Source: Enterobacter hormaechei ATCC 49162
Lineage (GTDB): Bacteria > Pseudomonadota > Gammaproteobacteria > Enterobacterales > Enterobacteriaceae
Assembly: GCF_001875655.1 (NCBI RefSeq)
Contig: NZ_MKEQ01000001.1
Coordinates: 2,976,001 to 3,040,000, forward strand
Reading direction: 5' to 3'
DNA: 64,000 nucleotides
The translations under genes were made by a program, and so were the position numbers. Positions 18,475 to 28,603 of the stretch are shown here, piece by piece (positions within the stretch are counted from its first letter, which is position 1; the number at the start of each line of letters is the position of its first letter). The notes beneath the pieces are model-generated. The model worked only from the letters and a program-made list of their open reading frames with translations, was not told the DNA's origin and did not search any database.

Positions 18475-20499
18475 TCAGATATGACGTAAGGTGCTAAACA
18501 GATCTGCCCATTCGCTGTGCTGGCGATAGAACACCGGCGGCTTGCCGATCGGGGCATCAACGGTCACGTCACCGCCCTGGCAGGTTTCTCCGGTCCACGC
18601 ATTGACCCAGCTGTCCTGAGGCAGATAGAGCGTCCAGTCGCGGCGTCCCTCTTCATGAACCGGCGCCACCAGCAGATCGCGGCCAAACAGATACTGATAT
18701 TTCAGCGTGTAGGCGCGCGCATCGTCTTCGTAGTGCAGGAACAGCGGGCGCATCACCGGCAGGCCGCTTTTCGCGTTCTGCGCGACGGCGGCTTTGATAT
18801 ACGGCTTCAGGGTGGTGAAGACGGTGGTCATGCGCGCGAAGTGCGCGATGGTTTCCGCGTCGCCGTCGAACTGCCAGTTATCGCCAGGACGGTTGCCCTC
18901 GTGGGTGCGCATCATCGGCGTAAAGGCGCTGAAATCGCACCAGCGCAGGAGCAGCTCTTTGCTGCGCTTCATCTCGAAGAGGGTGGTATAGCCGCCGATG
19001 TCGCTGTGGTGCAGGCCGTGCCCGGTCATCGCCAGCGACAGCGCTGCGGGCACGACGGACGCCAGACCGTCGTCCAGGCTCCAGTCAACGTTCTGATCCC
19101 CCGCCCACATCATCACCGAGTGCTTCTGGCTGCCGGTGTAGCCCGCGCGCATGAAGAACAGGATCTCCCCGAGCTTGCCGGTCTCTTCCAGCGCTTCGTA
19201 GTTACATTTCGCCCACAGGGCAGGCCAGGCGTTATGCATGATCTCCGCGCTCACGCCGTTATGCAGGAAAGTATCGGTCGGCAGATATTCTCCGAAATCG
19301 GCCATCCAGCCGCCGCAGCCCAGTTCGATCAGGTTCTTTTTAATGACCTCTTTGTACCAGCCGTAGGCTTCCGGGTTGGTCAGGTCGATAACGCCCGCGT
19401 AAAACTCACCGAACTCAACGTGGTAGTCCTCGCCGTCGGCGTTTTTGGTCAGATAGCCGCGCTTCGACGCCTCTTCGCAGAGATCTTTATCGCTGGCGAC
19501 GTACGGGTTGATGTAAGAGAGGAACTGCACGCCCTCCTGCTTCCACTGCCCGATCCGCTCGTCAAGCTGAGGATAAAGCTCGCTGTTCCATTTCCAGTTC
19601 CACATCACCCGTTTGCCGAAGGAGGTCATGCGGATACCGGACCAGTCCTGCGCCCAGATGCCGTTCACCTTCACACCGCCCTGACGCATAGCGTCGAGCT
19701 TCTGCTGACACACGTCGGTGCCGCCCTGAATACCCAGCGTCACGCCATCGTAAACCCAGTCCGGCAGTTCAGGCTGACGCCCCAGCAGGCCGGTGAGTTT
19801 TTCCAGCAGATCGACGTAGGTTTCCGCACATTCGAAGCGCAGCGTGGCGTTATCTTCCCAGAACGCCAGCTCGTGGAAGTCCGGCTCGCTGAAGTCGAAG
19901 TTCATGTAGCAGCTGTTGTCCACGTGGCAGTAGTACTTCTGGGTGCTCACAAAGGTAGGCTGCGGGAAAAAGGTCCAGTAGTAATCGCCGCCTGCGTTCT
20001 CTTTGCAGTCGGCCTGCCAGGTCACGTAGGTCTGCTTATTGCGGCCCACGCCCTGCTCGCTGGTCCACAGCGGGAAAGGCTTGCCGCGCAGATCGAAGTA
20101 CGAGAACTGCTCGCCGCAGCCGTAGATATGATCGTCAGGCTGAGCCGCCAGCCGCAGCCAGATGCGGTTATGGCTGGCGGCGTCATTTTTCAGCTTCAGC
20201 TCAAGGCGGCCTTCACCATCCACGCCCACCAGCAGCGTTGCGCTCACCGCATCGCCGCGGGTAAAGCGGATCGCCCAGCCCGCGCTTTGCTGCGTGACGG
20301 TCGCGTCCGTCAGGGCAATTTTTTCGTTGAGCTTGTCTTTGATGCTGAAGTTGCCGCGAAACATCTCGATATCCGCTTCACCAGCGCCGATCCACAGGCA
20401 GGGAGCATCTGCGGAGTGGGATAAAATCAGGCGGTTTTCCCAGCTGAGGGTGAAACCATGTTCATTATTTTTCAGATTTATATTGTGTAGGGTACGCAT
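18475..20499 (-). CDS. yihQ: Sulfoquinovosidase YihQ (GH31)
   Basis: 674 residues (E. coli 678), a family 31 glycoside hydrolase that releases sulfoquinovose from sulfoquinovosyl glycerol, the head group of a plant sulfolipid. The nucleophile block GWMADFGEYLP and acid/base block WAGDQNVDWSLDDG are both intact. The sulfonate-recognition residues lie in blocks identical to E. coli (for example WAQDWSGIRMTSFGKRVMWN). The protein is cytosolic with no signal peptide. The N-terminal 20 residues differ from E. coli. Only 16 bp separate it from yihS, so yihR is absent. Confidence 0.95.
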   Translation of the reverse strand: MRTLHNINLKNNEHGFTLSWENRLILSHSADAPCLWIGAGEADIEMFRGNFSIKDKLNEKIALTDATVTQQSAGWAIRFTRGDAVSATLLVGVDGEGRLELKLKNDAASHNRIWLRLAAQPDDHIYGCGEQFSYFDLRGKPFPLWTSEQGVGRNKQTYVTWQADCKENAGGDYYWTFFPQPTFVSTQKYYCHVDNSCYMNFDFSEPDFHELAFWEDNATLRFECAETYVDLLEKLTGLLGRQPELPDWVYDGVTLGIQGGTDVCQQKLDAMRQGGVKVNGIWAQDWSGIRMTSFGKRVMWNWKWNSELYPQLDERIGQWKQEGVQFLSYINPYVASDKDLCEEASKRGYLTKNADGEDYHVEFGEFYAGVIDLTNPEAYGWYKEVIKKNLIELGCGGWMADFGEYLPTDTFLHNGVSAEIMHNAWPALWAKCNYEALEETGKLGEILFFMRAGYTGSQKHSVMMWAGDQNVDWSLDDGLASVVPAALSLAMTGHGLHHSDIGGYTTLFEMKRSKELLLRWCDFSAFTPMMRTHEGNRPGDNWQFDGDAETIAHFARMTTVFTTLKPYIKAAVAQNAKSGLPVMRPLFLHYEDDARAYTLKYQYLFGRDLLVAPVHEEGRRDWTLYLPQDSWVNAWTGETCQGGDVTVDAPIGKPPVFYRQHSEWADLFSTLRHI

Positions 20500-20515
20500 A
20501 AAAACTCCGTCTTTA

Positions 20516-21757
20516 TTATTTGGCCTGGCTATCCAGTAATCCGGCGGCTACGGCAGGCGCTAAGCCCGGCGCCAGCGGCAGGCGGGGGATCACCAGGCAG
20601 TGCAGCAGATGGTAAATATCCTGCTTGCCGTCCCAGACTTTGGTGGTCACTTCGTTATTGGTGTCCAGCTCCTGCCACCATGAACCGTTTTCGTAGTCCA
20701 TCAGGTACTTGATGCAGTAATCCCACCATTTCTGATACCAGGCTTCGTACTGGGCCTCGCCGGTTACGGTATAAAGCGCATAAGCCGTGCCCATCGCCTC
20801 GACGATTGGCCAGCGCACGCGTTCGCGCACGATAGGCTTGCCGTCCCAGCCTACGGAGTAGACAAAGCCGTCCGCCCCGTCAGGTGCCCAGGCGTCGCGG
20901 ATGGTGGCGTGGAACAGGCCTTTCGCATCTTCCAGCAGCCACTCTGGCGGGGTTTCAAAGCGGGCTTCCAGCGCGGCGCGCAGATGCAGCATCAGGCGGC
21001 CCCACTCGATCCAGTGCCCCGGCGTGCCGCCGTAGGCGCGGAAACGGTGAGCAGGATTATCGATGTTGTAATCGCGGATCGGGTTCCAGTTGGTGTCGAA
21101 ATGCTCGTTAACGCGGTACTCCCCTTTACGCGCCACGTCGTGAATAATCACCGAGGCGATGCGCAGGGCGCGGTCGAGCCATTTCCGGTCGTGGGTCACG
21201 TCATACACGATCAGGAAAGCTTCCACGGCGTGCATGTTGGCGTTACCGCCGCGGTAATCTTCCGTTTTGCTGAAGGCTTCATCCCAGGACTCCAGGCACA
21301 TCTGCTCCTGTTCGCTCCAGAAATAACGCTCAATCACCTCGATGGCATCGTCCAGCAGCTTGCGGGCCTCCGGGTGGCCAGTGGTGACGGCGCTCGCCGC
21401 GCCCAGCAGCACGAAGAAGTGCTGATAGCCCTGCTTGGAGGCATCCACCACGCCTTCATCGTTTACGCAGGCGTACCAGCCGCCGTGCTGTTTGTCGCGC
21501 AATGGTCCGTTCAGGGCATTTATGCCGTGCTCAACCAGGGCATACGCGCCGGGACGTCCCATGTTCGCCGCCACCGCGTAGACGTGCAGCATGCGGGCAG
21601 TGATCCACAGATGGGTACCCATATCGCTGCGCACCTGCCCGTTATTGCCCAGCCAGCCAAAGCCGGTCGGGACAGCGGCGTTTTTGCCGAAATCAAGAAT
21701 GCGGTCAGTCTCTTGTTCGAGCCAGCGGTTGTGGCTCAGGGTGTTAAACCATTTCAT
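20516..21757 (-). CDS. yihS: Sulfoquinovose isomerase YihS
   Basis: 413 residues, the E. coli length, in the N-acylglucosamine 2-epimerase (alpha6/alpha6 barrel) family. It converts sulfoquinovose to sulfofructose (and sulforhamnose) and also acts on mannose in vitro. Recognisable blocks are [32 protein letters not shown] and [12 protein letters not shown], whose histidines belong to the active site of the family. It lies 14 bp downstream of yihT in the same operon. Confidence 0.94.
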   Translation of the reverse strand: MKWFNTLSHNRWLEQETDRILDFGKNAAVPTGFGWLGNNGQVRSDMGTHLWITARMLHVYAVAANMGRPGAYALVEHGINALNGPLRDKQHGGWYACVNDEGVVDASKQGYQHFFVLLGAASAVTTGHPEARKLLDDAIEVIERYFWSEQEQMCLESWDEAFSKTEDYRGGNANMHAVEAFLIVYDVTHDRKWLDRALRIASVIIHDVARKGEYRVNEHFDTNWNPIRDYNIDNPAHRFRAYGGTPGHWIEWGRLMLHLRAALEARFETPPEWLLEDAKGLFHATIRDAWAPDGADGFVYSVGWDGKPIVRERVRWPIVEAMGTAYALYTVTGEAQYEAWYQKWWDYCIKYLMDYENGSWWQELDTNNEVTTKVWDGKQDIYHLLHCLVIPRLPLAPGLAPAVAAGLLDSQAK

Positions 21758-21771
21758 GTTCGGGTCCTTTC

Positions 21772-22647
21772 TTAACGGCGAGCCATCATTTCGTCGACGA
21801 TCTCACCCAGACGCTGAAGTTTGGGTACAGAAATATCGCGTAGCATCAGTTCGGTATCCGGCAGGCCAATCACCGATGACCAGACGGCGCGACCGGCTAA
21901 AAAGCCCGACGCCCCTGCCTGCATCGCCACGCTTACGGCACGCGGGAATAACTTATCGTCCACGCCGGAGGAGAGGATCACCCACGGCATGGCGATGTTC
22001 TCGTTCAGCTTCTGCGAGGCCGCCAGCAGTTCCTGCTGCGTGCCCTTACCAAACAGCGGCATCTCCACTTTGTAGAGGTCAGCACCGCTGTCGCCCAGCT
22101 CTTTGGCCGCGTCGATAATCGCCTGTTCGCGGTCAAATGCGGCGCCGCGACGCGGCGGACGCACCACCGGTTCGATAATGCTCAGCAGTCCGTTGTCGTG
22201 GCACAGGGTGTTGAACGCCTTCACCATCTCAAGCCGCTGCTGCGGATCTTCATCGCTGCGCCACAGCACCAGCAGCTTCAGCGCCTTGCCGCCATCGCGT
22301 TTGACCGCCTGCGCGTCAATGTTCTTGTCGATCACCACGCTGTCGACCGGAATGCCGTTCCCCGGGATAAACTCGTCGGCGGCCACAATCATCGCGCAGC
22401 TTTTGGCTACGGCCTGTTGCTCGACAATCTGGCGATAGCAGAACTGCTGGTCGACGAGGATCGCCGAGGCGTACGGCGACAGAATTTTCGCCGCGTTAAC
22501 CTTAAAATCCGTCAGGTGCTGGTCGGTTACCGGCACCGGCGCGCCTGCGGCAGCAAACATCAGGCGCATTGCTTCACGCTGATCCACAGCCAGCATCGCA
22601 AAACCGCCGGAAGGTCGGGTGATATCTTTCAGGGTGTACATCGTCAT
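21772..22647 (-). CDS. yihT: 6-deoxy-6-sulfofructose-1-phosphate aldolase YihT
   Basis: 291 residues, class I aldolase related to LacD. The Schiff-base lysine is K193 in DLYKVEMP. It splits sulfofructose 1-phosphate into dihydroxyacetone phosphate, which enters glycolysis, and 3-sulfolactaldehyde. Two ATG codons (22647 and 22641) are both usable with the AAGGACTGAGGA leader; the first gives the E. coli-like length. The product is cytosolic. Confidence 0.95.
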   Translation of the reverse strand: MTMYTLKDITRPSGGFAMLAVDQREAMRLMFAAAGAPVPVTDQHLTDFKVNAAKILSPYASAILVDQQFCYRQIVEQQAVAKSCAMIVAADEFIPGNGIPVDSVVIDKNIDAQAVKRDGGKALKLLVLWRSDEDPQQRLEMVKAFNTLCHDNGLLSIIEPVVRPPRRGAAFDREQAIIDAAKELGDSGADLYKVEMPLFGKGTQQELLAASQKLNENIAMPWVILSSGVDDKLFPRAVSVAMQAGASGFLAGRAVWSSVIGLPDTELMLRDISVPKLQRLGEIVDEMMARR

Positions 22648-22664
22648 TCCTCAGTCCTTTCGTA

Positions 22665-23555
22665 TCAGTGTGATTTTTTCAGCCCGGCAGATGCGCGAAC
22701 CTGTTCAAGAATGGCCGTCCAGTCTTCGCGCCCGCGCCCGGCGGCGCGTGCCTGGTTGTAAACTTCGCGGGACGCCGCGCCCAGCGGCATCGGAACGTGG
22801 AGCTGGTTGGCCACGTCGAGGGCGATCCCCAGATCTTTATGCGCAAGGTCGATCATGAAGGCGGGGGAAAGATCCCCTTTCAGTACCTTGTTCGGCCATG
22901 AGGTGGTGAAGTGGCCTTTACCCGCTGGCGTACCGCTCATGACCTTCAGCGCAACATCGAAGGAGAGGCCGAGCGCTTCACACAGCACCGCCGCCTCGGC
23001 GGAAAGCGCGTTCAGGGCGATGCTCATGTAGTTATTGATGAGCTTCACGCGGATGCCCATCCCCGGCCCGCCAGCGTTAATCAGTTCATTGCCCATCGCC
23101 ATTAATACCGGGGTGGCACGCTCAACCTGCGGCGCCGTACCGCCTGCCAGCAGGAGCAGCGTACCGGCAATGGCATGGTCAGAGGTGCGTCCGACGGGCA
23201 CGTCCATCAGGCTGAAGCCACGCTCAGCCATGTCGCGGATCAGCGCGTCGGTTTGCAGTGGGTGAATGGTGGACATATCAATCACCAGCGCGTCGCGGGA
23301 TAACCCTTCGCACACGCCGTGCTCGCCGAACAGCACGCTGCGCACCAGGTCGCCGTTTGGCAGCATGGTGATCACGAATTCGGCATCCGTTGCTGCCTGC
23401 GCGGGCGTAGCCGCCGCCCGGGCGCCGCTCTCTACCAGCGCCTGAACCGCCTGCGGGTTCACATCAAAAACGTTAAGCTGATGGCCCTGTTTCAACAGAT
23501 TCTTCGCCATTGGCGCGCCCATCTGTCCTAAGCCGATAAATGCGATTGCTGACAT
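22665..23555 (-). CDS. yihU: 3-sulfolactaldehyde reductase YihU
   Basis: 296 residues, beta-hydroxyacid dehydrogenase family. The N-terminal Rossmann motif is [13 protein letters not shown] and the catalytic-lysine block is KLINNYMS, with the family SAEAAVL stretch next to it. It reduces sulfolactaldehyde to 2,3-dihydroxypropane-1-sulfonate with NADH, closing the pathway. It is the first gene of the leftward transcript yihU-yihT-yihS-yihQ-yihP-yihO-ompL, and divergent from yihV. Confidence 0.95.
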   Translation of the reverse strand: MSAIAFIGLGQMGAPMAKNLLKQGHQLNVFDVNPQAVQALVESGARAAATPAQAATDAEFVITMLPNGDLVRSVLFGEHGVCEGLSRDALVIDMSTIHPLQTDALIRDMAERGFSLMDVPVGRTSDHAIAGTLLLLAGGTAPQVERATPVLMAMGNELINAGGPGMGIRVKLINNYMSIALNALSAEAAVLCEALGLSFDVALKVMSGTPAGKGHFTTSWPNKVLKGDLSPAFMIDLAHKDLGIALDVANQLHVPMPLGAASREVYNQARAAGRGREDWTAILEQVRASAGLKKSH

Positions 23556-23574
23556 GCCTCTCTCCTGTCACATC

Positions 23575-23659
23575 GTGTCAATTTTTGCGCGTTTGTGGTG
23601 TCTGTTTTTGATCGTATTTGTAATTTATAGTCAAAAAATTGACACGGGTCACTTTTTAA
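23575..23659. promoter_or_regulatory. yihU-yihV divergent control region with repeated operator-like motif
   Basis: The gap 23556-23710 contains GTGTCAATTTTTG (23575-23587), its inverted near-copy CAAAAAATTGACACG (23632-23646), and directly after it GTCACTTTTTA (23649-23659). The motif TGTCA(A/C)TTTTTG recurs in front of yihW. I infer these are binding sites for the DeoR-type regulator YihW (CsqR), which represses this region in E. coli until sulfoquinovose derivatives are present. Confidence 0.6.
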
Positions 23660-23710
23660 ACATTTGGTGAAATTAAAATGAAGGCATCAGAAATCGCAGA
23701 AGGAATCACC

Positions 23711-24607
23711 ATGACTCGCATCGTTTGTGTCGGCATTACCGTGCTGGATCGCATCTGGTATCTCGATGATTTACCGAAAGAAGGTGGGAAATATGTCGCA
23801 AAAGACTATACGGAAGTGGGCGGTGGCCCGGCGGCAACGGCGGCGGTGGCAGCCGCGAAACTGGGCGCGGAAGTGGATTTTATTGGCCGGGTGGGGGACG
23901 ACGATACCGGCAGACGGCTACTCGCGGAGCTGGAATCCCTGGGGGTGAATACCCGCTACACGCGCGTCTTTAAAGGTGCCCGCTCTTCGCAATCGGCGGT
24001 GCTGGTGGACGCAGGCGGTGAGCGAGTGATAGCCAACTACCCCAGCCCCGATCTGCCCGTGGCGGCAGACTGGCTGCATGAAATCGACTTCTCGCAATGG
24101 GATATCGTGTTAGCCGACGTGCGCTGGCATGACGGCGCAAAACAGGCATTTACCCTCGCCCGTCAGCAGGGCGTACCGACCTTACTGGATGCGGATGTCA
24201 CCCCGCAGGACATTGCGGAGCTGATCGCCTTAAGCGACCACGCGGCCTTCTCCGCGCCGGGGCTGCGGCGTTTAACGCAGCGAGATGAAACCGAAGATGC
24301 GCTGAAGAAAGCACAAACGCTCACAAATGGACATGTGTATGTCACCCAGGGGCGAGACGGTTGCTTCTGGCTGGAGAAAGGTGCATTGCGTCATCAACCC
24401 GGCTTTGACGTGGACGTGGTGGATACCACCGGGGCGGGCGACGTATTCCACGGTGCGATGGCGGTCAGCCTGGGTCAGCAATTGCCCGCAGCCGACGCGG
24501 TGCGTTTTGCCAGCGCCGTCGCAGCGCTGAAATGCACAAAGCCCGGCGGGCGCGCGGGTATACCCGACTGTGATCAAACCCGCTCTTTTTTGTCACTTTT
24601 TGTATAA
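23711..24607 (+). CDS. yihV: 6-deoxy-6-sulfofructose kinase YihV
   Basis: 298 residues, PfkB/ribokinase family. The N-terminal GG motif is TEVGGGPAATAAVAAAKLG and the C-terminal ATP/catalytic motif DTTGAGDVFHGA carries the catalytic base Asp. It phosphorylates sulfofructose at C1. The start MTRIVCVGITV aligns with E. coli; the frame opens 11 codons earlier without family similarity, and AAGGA precedes the chosen ATG. Downstream yihW starts 34 bp after its stop. Confidence 0.95.
   Translation: MTRIVCVGITVLDRIWYLDDLPKEGGKYVAKDYTEVGGGPAATAAVAAAKLGAEVDFIGRVGDDDTGRRLLAELESLGVNTRYTRVFKGARSSQSAVLVDAGGERVIANYPSPDLPVAADWLHEIDFSQWDIVLADVRWHDGAKQAFTLARQQGVPTLLDADVTPQDIAELIALSDHAAFSAPGLRRLTQRDETEDALKKAQTLTNGHVYVTQGRDGCFWLEKGALRHQPGFDVDVVDTTGAGDVFHGAMAVSLGQQLPAADAVRFASAVAALKCTKPGGRAGIPDCDQTRSFLSLFV
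24591..24602 (+). promoter_or_regulatory. Operator-like motif before yihW
   Basis: TGTCACTTTTTG overlaps the 3' end of yihV, about 40 bp before the yihW start, and resembles the motif repeated in the yihU-yihV gap. It may allow yihW autoregulation. Confidence 0.45.
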
Positions 24608-24641
24608 AATGCGGGGCGTGATGGTTTTCAGAGGACAGCCC

Positions 24642-25442
24642 ATGAGCCTTACCGAACTGACCGGCAACCCGCGTCACGATCAGCTGCTGACGCTGATTGC
24701 CGATCGCGGCTATATGAACATTGATGAACTGGCGCAACTGCTGGATGTGTCGACGCAAACCGTGCGCCGGGATATCCGCAAGCTCAGCGAGCAGGGGCTG
24801 ATCACACGTCATCACGGCGGTGCGGGCAGGGCATCCAGCGTGGTCAATACGGCGTTCGAGCAGCGCGAAGTCTCGCTGACCGAAGAGAAACGGGCGATTG
24901 CCGAAGCGATTGCGGACTATATTCCCGACGGCTCGACTATTTTCATCACCATCGGGACGACCGTGGAGCACGTCGCGCGGGCGCTGCTCAACCATAATCA
25001 TCTGCGCATCATCACCAACAGCCTGCGGGTGGCGCATATTCTGTATAAGAATCCGCGCTTTGAAGTGATGGTGCCGGGCGGCACGCTGCGCCCGCACAAC
25101 GGCGGCATTATCGGCCCGGCGGCGACGGCGTTTGTGTCTGGCTTCCGGGCGGACTACCTCGTGACCAGCGTCGGGGCGATTGAACACGACGGCGAGATGA
25201 TGGAATTTGATGTTAACGAAGCCAGCGTGGTGAAAACCATGATGGCCCACTCCCGCCATATTTTACTGGCCGCCGATCATACGAAATACCACGCCTCCGC
25301 GGCGGTTGAAATTGGCAACGTTGCGCAGGCAACAGCGCTGTTCACCGATGAGCTGCCCGGCTCGGTGCTGCAAAATCACCTCAAATCCAGCAAGGTTGAG
25401 GTTGTCGAAGTCAATTCCGGAGAAGAGCAGCAGGCTGGCTGA
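24642..25442 (+). CDS. yihW: DeoR-family repressor of sulfoquinovose catabolism YihW (CsqR)
   Basis: 266 residues. The N-terminal DeoR winged helix has the signature YMNIDELAQLLDVSTQTVRRDIRKLSEQG, split here as DVSTQTVRRDIRKL for the recognition helix. The C-terminal sugar-phosphate sensor domain includes TIGTTVEHVARALL and GAIEHDGEMMEFDVNEA. The ATG at 24642 (MSLTELTGNPRH) matches E. coli and follows AGAGGA; an ATG 21 bp upstream is possible. The last 15 residues diverge from E. coli. A terminator follows. Confidence 0.94.
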   Translation: MSLTELTGNPRHDQLLTLIADRGYMNIDELAQLLDVSTQTVRRDIRKLSEQGLITRHHGGAGRASSVVNTAFEQREVSLTEEKRAIAEAIADYIPDGSTIFITIGTTVEHVARALLNHNHLRIITNSLRVAHILYKNPRFEVMVPGGTLRPHNGGIIGPAATAFVSGFRADYLVTSVGAIEHDGEMMEFDVNEASVVKTMMAHSRHILLAADHTKYHASAAVEIGNVAQATALFTDELPGSVLQNHLKSSKVEVVEVNSGEEQQAG

Positions 25443-25451
25443 TCGTCTTAT

Positions 25452-25480
25452 GGCCCGATATTGCGATACGGGCCTTTCCT
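25452..25480 (+). terminator. Terminator after yihW
   Basis: GGCCCG(ATA) pairs with (TA)CGGGCC, followed by TTTCCTTTCT. Confidence 0.7.
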
Positions 25481-25560
25481 TTCTGTAAGCTGAATCTGAC
25501 GCATAGCTAAAGTTTCTCTTTCCCGCTACAGTTACTTTTCCACGGCGAAAGGAGATAAAC

Positions 25561-26160
25561 ATGCTTTATATCTTTGACTTAGGAAATGTAATCGTCGATA
25601 TCGATTTTAACAGGGTGCTGGGCGCATGGAGCGATTTTAGCCGTGTTCCGCTGGCAACGTTAAAGCAGAATTTCGCGATGGGCGAGACTTTCCATTTGCA
25701 CGAGCGCGGTGAGATCAGCGACGAAGCGTTCGCAGAGCGTTTCTGTCAGGAAATGGGCCTCTCGTTAAGCTACGAGCAATTTTCCCACGGCTGGCAGGCG
25801 GTTTTTGTCGCGATCCGCCCGGAAGTGATCGACATCATGCACAAGTTGCGCGCGCAGGGGCATCGCGTCGTCGTGCTGTCAAATACGAACCGCCTGCATA
25901 CCACCTTCTGGCCGGATGAATACCCGGAAATCCACGCGGCGGCAGATAAAGTGTATCTCTCCCAGGAGATGGGGATGCGTAAACCTGAGGCGCGCATCTA
26001 TCAGGCGGTATTGCAGGAAGAAGGATTCACGGCGGCGGATGCGGTCTTTTTTGACGATAACGCCGATAATATAGAGGGAGCTAACCAGTTGGGTATCACT
26101 TCCATTCTGGTGACCGGAAAAGAGACGATACCGAACTACTTCGCGAAGCAGTTATGCTAA
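25561..26160 (+). CDS. yihX: Alpha-D-glucose-1-phosphate phosphatase YihX
   Basis: 199 residues, HAD superfamily. Motif I is FDLGNVIVD (nucleophile Asp), motif II LSNTNR, the lysine motif [11 protein letters not shown] and motif [12 protein letters not shown]. It dephosphorylates glucose 1-phosphate released from glycogen. A strong ribosome-binding site (AAAGGAG) lies before the ATG. Its stop overlaps the yihY start (ATGCTAA), the first link in a tightly packed yihX-yihY-dtd-yiiD run. Confidence 0.95.
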   Translation: MLYIFDLGNVIVDIDFNRVLGAWSDFSRVPLATLKQNFAMGETFHLHERGEISDEAFAERFCQEMGLSLSYEQFSHGWQAVFVAIRPEVIDIMHKLRAQGHRVVVLSNTNRLHTTFWPDEYPEIHAAADKVYLSQEMGMRKPEARIYQAVLQEEGFTAADAVFFDDNADNIEGANQLGITSILVTGKETIPNYFAKQLC

Positions 26161-27035
26161 AAACCGTTCATCAAAAAGCCAATCACCACACGCGCCCGCT
26201 CAGGGCGTGGCTGAAACTCCTCTGGCACCGTATTGATGAGGACAACATGACCACGCTGGCGGGCAATCTCGCTTACGTGTCGTTGCTCTCACTGGTTCCG
26301 CTGGTGGCGGTGATTTTTGCGCTTTTTTCGGCGTTTCCGATGTTTGCCGATGTGAGCATGCAGCTTCGCCATTTTGTTTTCGCGAACTTTATTCCTGCCA
26401 CCGGCGATGTGATCCAGAACTACATTGAGCAGTTTGTCGCCAACTCCAGCAAGATGACGGCGGTGGGGGCGTGCGGGCTTATTGTTACCGCGCTGCTGCT
26501 GATGTACTCCATCGACAGTGCGCTCAACACCATCTGGCGGAGCAAAAAAGTCCGGCCAAAGGTTTACTCCTTTGCCGTCTACTGGATGATTTTAACCCTT
26601 GGCCCATTGCTGGCGGGGGCAAGCCTGGCGATCAGTTCCTACCTTCTTTCGCTGCGCTGGGCGACCGACTTAAACAGCGTGATCGACAACGTGCTGCGTA
26701 TCTTCCCGCTGATTTTATCGTGGCTTTCGTTCTGGCTGCTCTATAGCGTAGTGCCAACCACGCGCGTACCCAACCGGGATGCCGTGGTGGGTGCGCTGGT
26801 CGCGGCGTTGCTCTTTGAGCTGGGCAAGAAAGGATTCGCGCTTTACATCACCATGTTTCCCTCTTATCAGCTGATTTACGGCGTGCTGGCGGTGATCCCC
26901 ATTTTGTTTGTCTGGGTCTACTGGACGTGGTGTATCGTCTTGCTTGGCGCCGAAATAACTGTCACTCTCGGGGTCTACCGGGAACTCAAAAAAGCAGCAG
27001 AAGCTGAAAAACAACAAGAAGCAGACCAACCATGA
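26154..27035 (+). CDS. yihY: YihY/BrkB-family inner-membrane protein
   Basis: 293 residues with about six membrane segments, UPF0761 family (formerly misnamed ribonuclease BN). Typical blocks are [21 protein letters not shown], given here in part as [25 protein letters not shown] [14 protein letters not shown] and [20 protein letters not shown]. The function is unknown. The stop overlaps dtd by four bases. Confidence 0.92.
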   Translation: MLKTVHQKANHHTRPLRAWLKLLWHRIDEDNMTTLAGNLAYVSLLSLVPLVAVIFALFSAFPMFADVSMQLRHFVFANFIPATGDVIQNYIEQFVANSSKMTAVGACGLIVTALLLMYSIDSALNTIWRSKKVRPKVYSFAVYWMILTLGPLLAGASLAISSYLLSLRWATDLNSVIDNVLRIFPLILSWLSFWLLYSVVPTTRVPNRDAVVGALVAALLFELGKKGFALYITMFPSYQLIYGVLAVIPILFVWVYWTWCIVLLGAEITVTLGVYRELKKAAEAEKQQEADQP

Positions 27036-27469
27036 TTGCATTGATTCAGCGCGTAACCCGTGCCAGCGTCACCGTGGAGGGAGAGGTGACGGGTGAAATT
27101 GGCCCAGGACTTTTGGTGCTATTAGGTGTCGAAAAGGATGACGACGAACAAAAAGCCAATCGCTTGTGTGAGCGCGTACTGGGCTACCGCATTTTCAGTG
27201 ATGCGGAAGGCAAGATGAACCTGAACGTTCAGCAGGCGGGCGGCAGCGTGCTGGTGGTCTCCCAGTTTACGCTGGCCGCCGATACCGAACGCGGCATGCG
27301 TCCGAGTTTTTCAAAAGGCGCGGCACCGGATCGTGCTGAAGCCCTTTACGAGTACTTTGTTGAGCGCTGTCGCCAGCAGGACATGAACACACAAACCGGA
27401 CGATTCGCTGCGGATATGCAGGTATCGCTGGTGAACGATGGCCCCGTCACATTCTGGCTCCAGGTATGA
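27032..27469 (+). CDS. dtd: D-aminoacyl-tRNA deacylase
   Basis: 145 residues. The two family signatures are present: SQFTLAAD in the middle and the cross-subunit Gly-cisPro motif in [10 protein letters not shown] at the C-terminus. It hydrolyses D-aminoacyl-tRNAs and glycyl-tRNAAla, removing mischarged tRNA. It overlaps yihY and yiiD by ATGA junctions. Confidence 0.96.
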   Translation: MIALIQRVTRASVTVEGEVTGEIGPGLLVLLGVEKDDDEQKANRLCERVLGYRIFSDAEGKMNLNVQQAGGSVLVVSQFTLAADTERGMRPSFSKGAAPDRAEALYEYFVERCRQQDMNTQTGRFAADMQVSLVNDGPVTFWLQV

Positions 27470-28455
27470 GCCAACTGGCGGCGTGGCCGCGGGTAACAAG
27501 AGAGAGTACAGCTATGTATCACCTTCGAGTACCGCAAACGGAAGAAGAATTAGACGCTTATTACCATTTCCGCTGGGAAATGCTGCGCAAGCCACTGCAT
27601 CAACCGAAAGGATCGGAACGCGACGCCTGGGACGCGATGGCGCACCACCAGATGGTGGTTGATGAAGAGGGCAACCTCGTTGCCGTAGGACGTCTGTATA
27701 TCAATGCCGACAACGAAGCCTCAATCCGCTTTATGGCCGTTCACCCCTCCGTACAGGACAAAGGCCTCGGAACGCTGATGGCAATGACGCTGGAATCCGT
27801 CGCCCGTCAGGAAGGGGTCAAGCGCGTCACCTGTAGCGCCCGCGAAGATGCCGTTGAGTTCTTTTCCAAGCTCGGTTTCGTGAATCAGGGGGAAATCACC
27901 GCCCCGCAAACTACGCCGATTCGTCACTTTTTGATGATCAAACCCATCGCCACCCTGGACGATATTCTCCATCGCGCCGACTGGTGCGGGCAGCTCCAGC
28001 AGGCGTGGTATCAGCACATTCCGCTCAGTGAAAAAATGGGCGTGCGTATTCAGCAGTACACCGGTCAAAAATTCATTACCACCATGCCGGAAACCGGCAA
28101 CCAGAACCCGCACCATACCCTGTTTGCCGGCAGCCTGTTTTCCCTCGCCACGCTCACAGGCTGGGGGCTGATTTGGCTGATGCTGCGCGAGCGTCATCTC
28201 GGCGGCACCATTATTCTGGCCGATGCCCATATCCGCTACAGCGCGCCGATCAGCGGTAAGCCGAGCGCGGTGGCGGACCTGGGCGCACTGGGCGGTGACC
28301 TTGATCGTCTGGCGCGTGGCCGCAAAGCACGTGTGCAGATGCAGGTTGAGCTATTTGGCGATGAAACACCGGGCGCGGTGTTTGAAGGAACTTACATCGT
28401 TCTTCCTGCGAAGCCGTATGGTGCGTATGAGGAGGGCGGGAACGAGGAGGAGTAA
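27466..28455 (+). CDS. fabY: FabY/YiiD, GNAT-thioesterase-like fusion involved in fatty acid initiation
   Basis: 329 residues, the E. coli YiiD length. The N-terminal half is a GNAT acetyltransferase fold with the acetyl-CoA loop [15 protein letters not shown]. The C-terminal half is a hot-dog-like domain with [20 protein letters not shown]. In E. coli YiiD was renamed FabY because it can supply acetoacetyl-ACP when FabH is absent (from memory). Its ATG overlaps the dtd stop. In E. coli yiiE/yiiF follow; here a toxin-antitoxin pair does. Confidence 0.9.
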   Translation: MSQLAAWPRVTRESTAMYHLRVPQTEEELDAYYHFRWEMLRKPLHQPKGSERDAWDAMAHHQMVVDEEGNLVAVGRLYINADNEASIRFMAVHPSVQDKGLGTLMAMTLESVARQEGVKRVTCSAREDAVEFFSKLGFVNQGEITAPQTTPIRHFLMIKPIATLDDILHRADWCGQLQQAWYQHIPLSEKMGVRIQQYTGQKFITTMPETGNQNPHHTLFAGSLFSLATLTGWGLIWLMLRERHLGGTIILADAHIRYSAPISGKPSAVADLGALGGDLDRLARGRKARVQMQVELFGDETPGAVFEGTYIVLPAKPYGAYEEGGNEEE

Positions 28456-28547
28456 CGGTCATCTGGAAAGCGGCTCGCAAATACACAACGTAGCTGGAAG
28501 TACCATTCGCTTTATTCAGCGTATCCCTTTAACGTAATTAGCCAGGG

Positions 28548-28584
28548 GTACGTCATTGACGTACATTGAGCATTTGTTACTATA
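28548..28584 (+). promoter_or_regulatory. Promoter and palindromic operator of the HigBA-like pair
   Basis: GTACGTCATTGACGTAC (28548-28564) is a perfect 17-bp palindrome. It overlaps a -35 element TTGACG (28556-28561), followed after 17 bp by TACTAT (28579-28584). The arrangement suits repression by the antitoxin. Confidence 0.65.
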
Positions 28585-28603
28585 AGCCAATGGCGTATGA
28601 TTA

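Noticed and set aside
18517..20424. 635-codon open frame on the plus strand opposite yihQ
   Set aside because: Shadow of a GC-rich gene on the other strand; composition (Ala, Arg, His, Val runs) is typical of antisense frames. The same applies to 17002-18489, 31631-32800 and 32864-33919.
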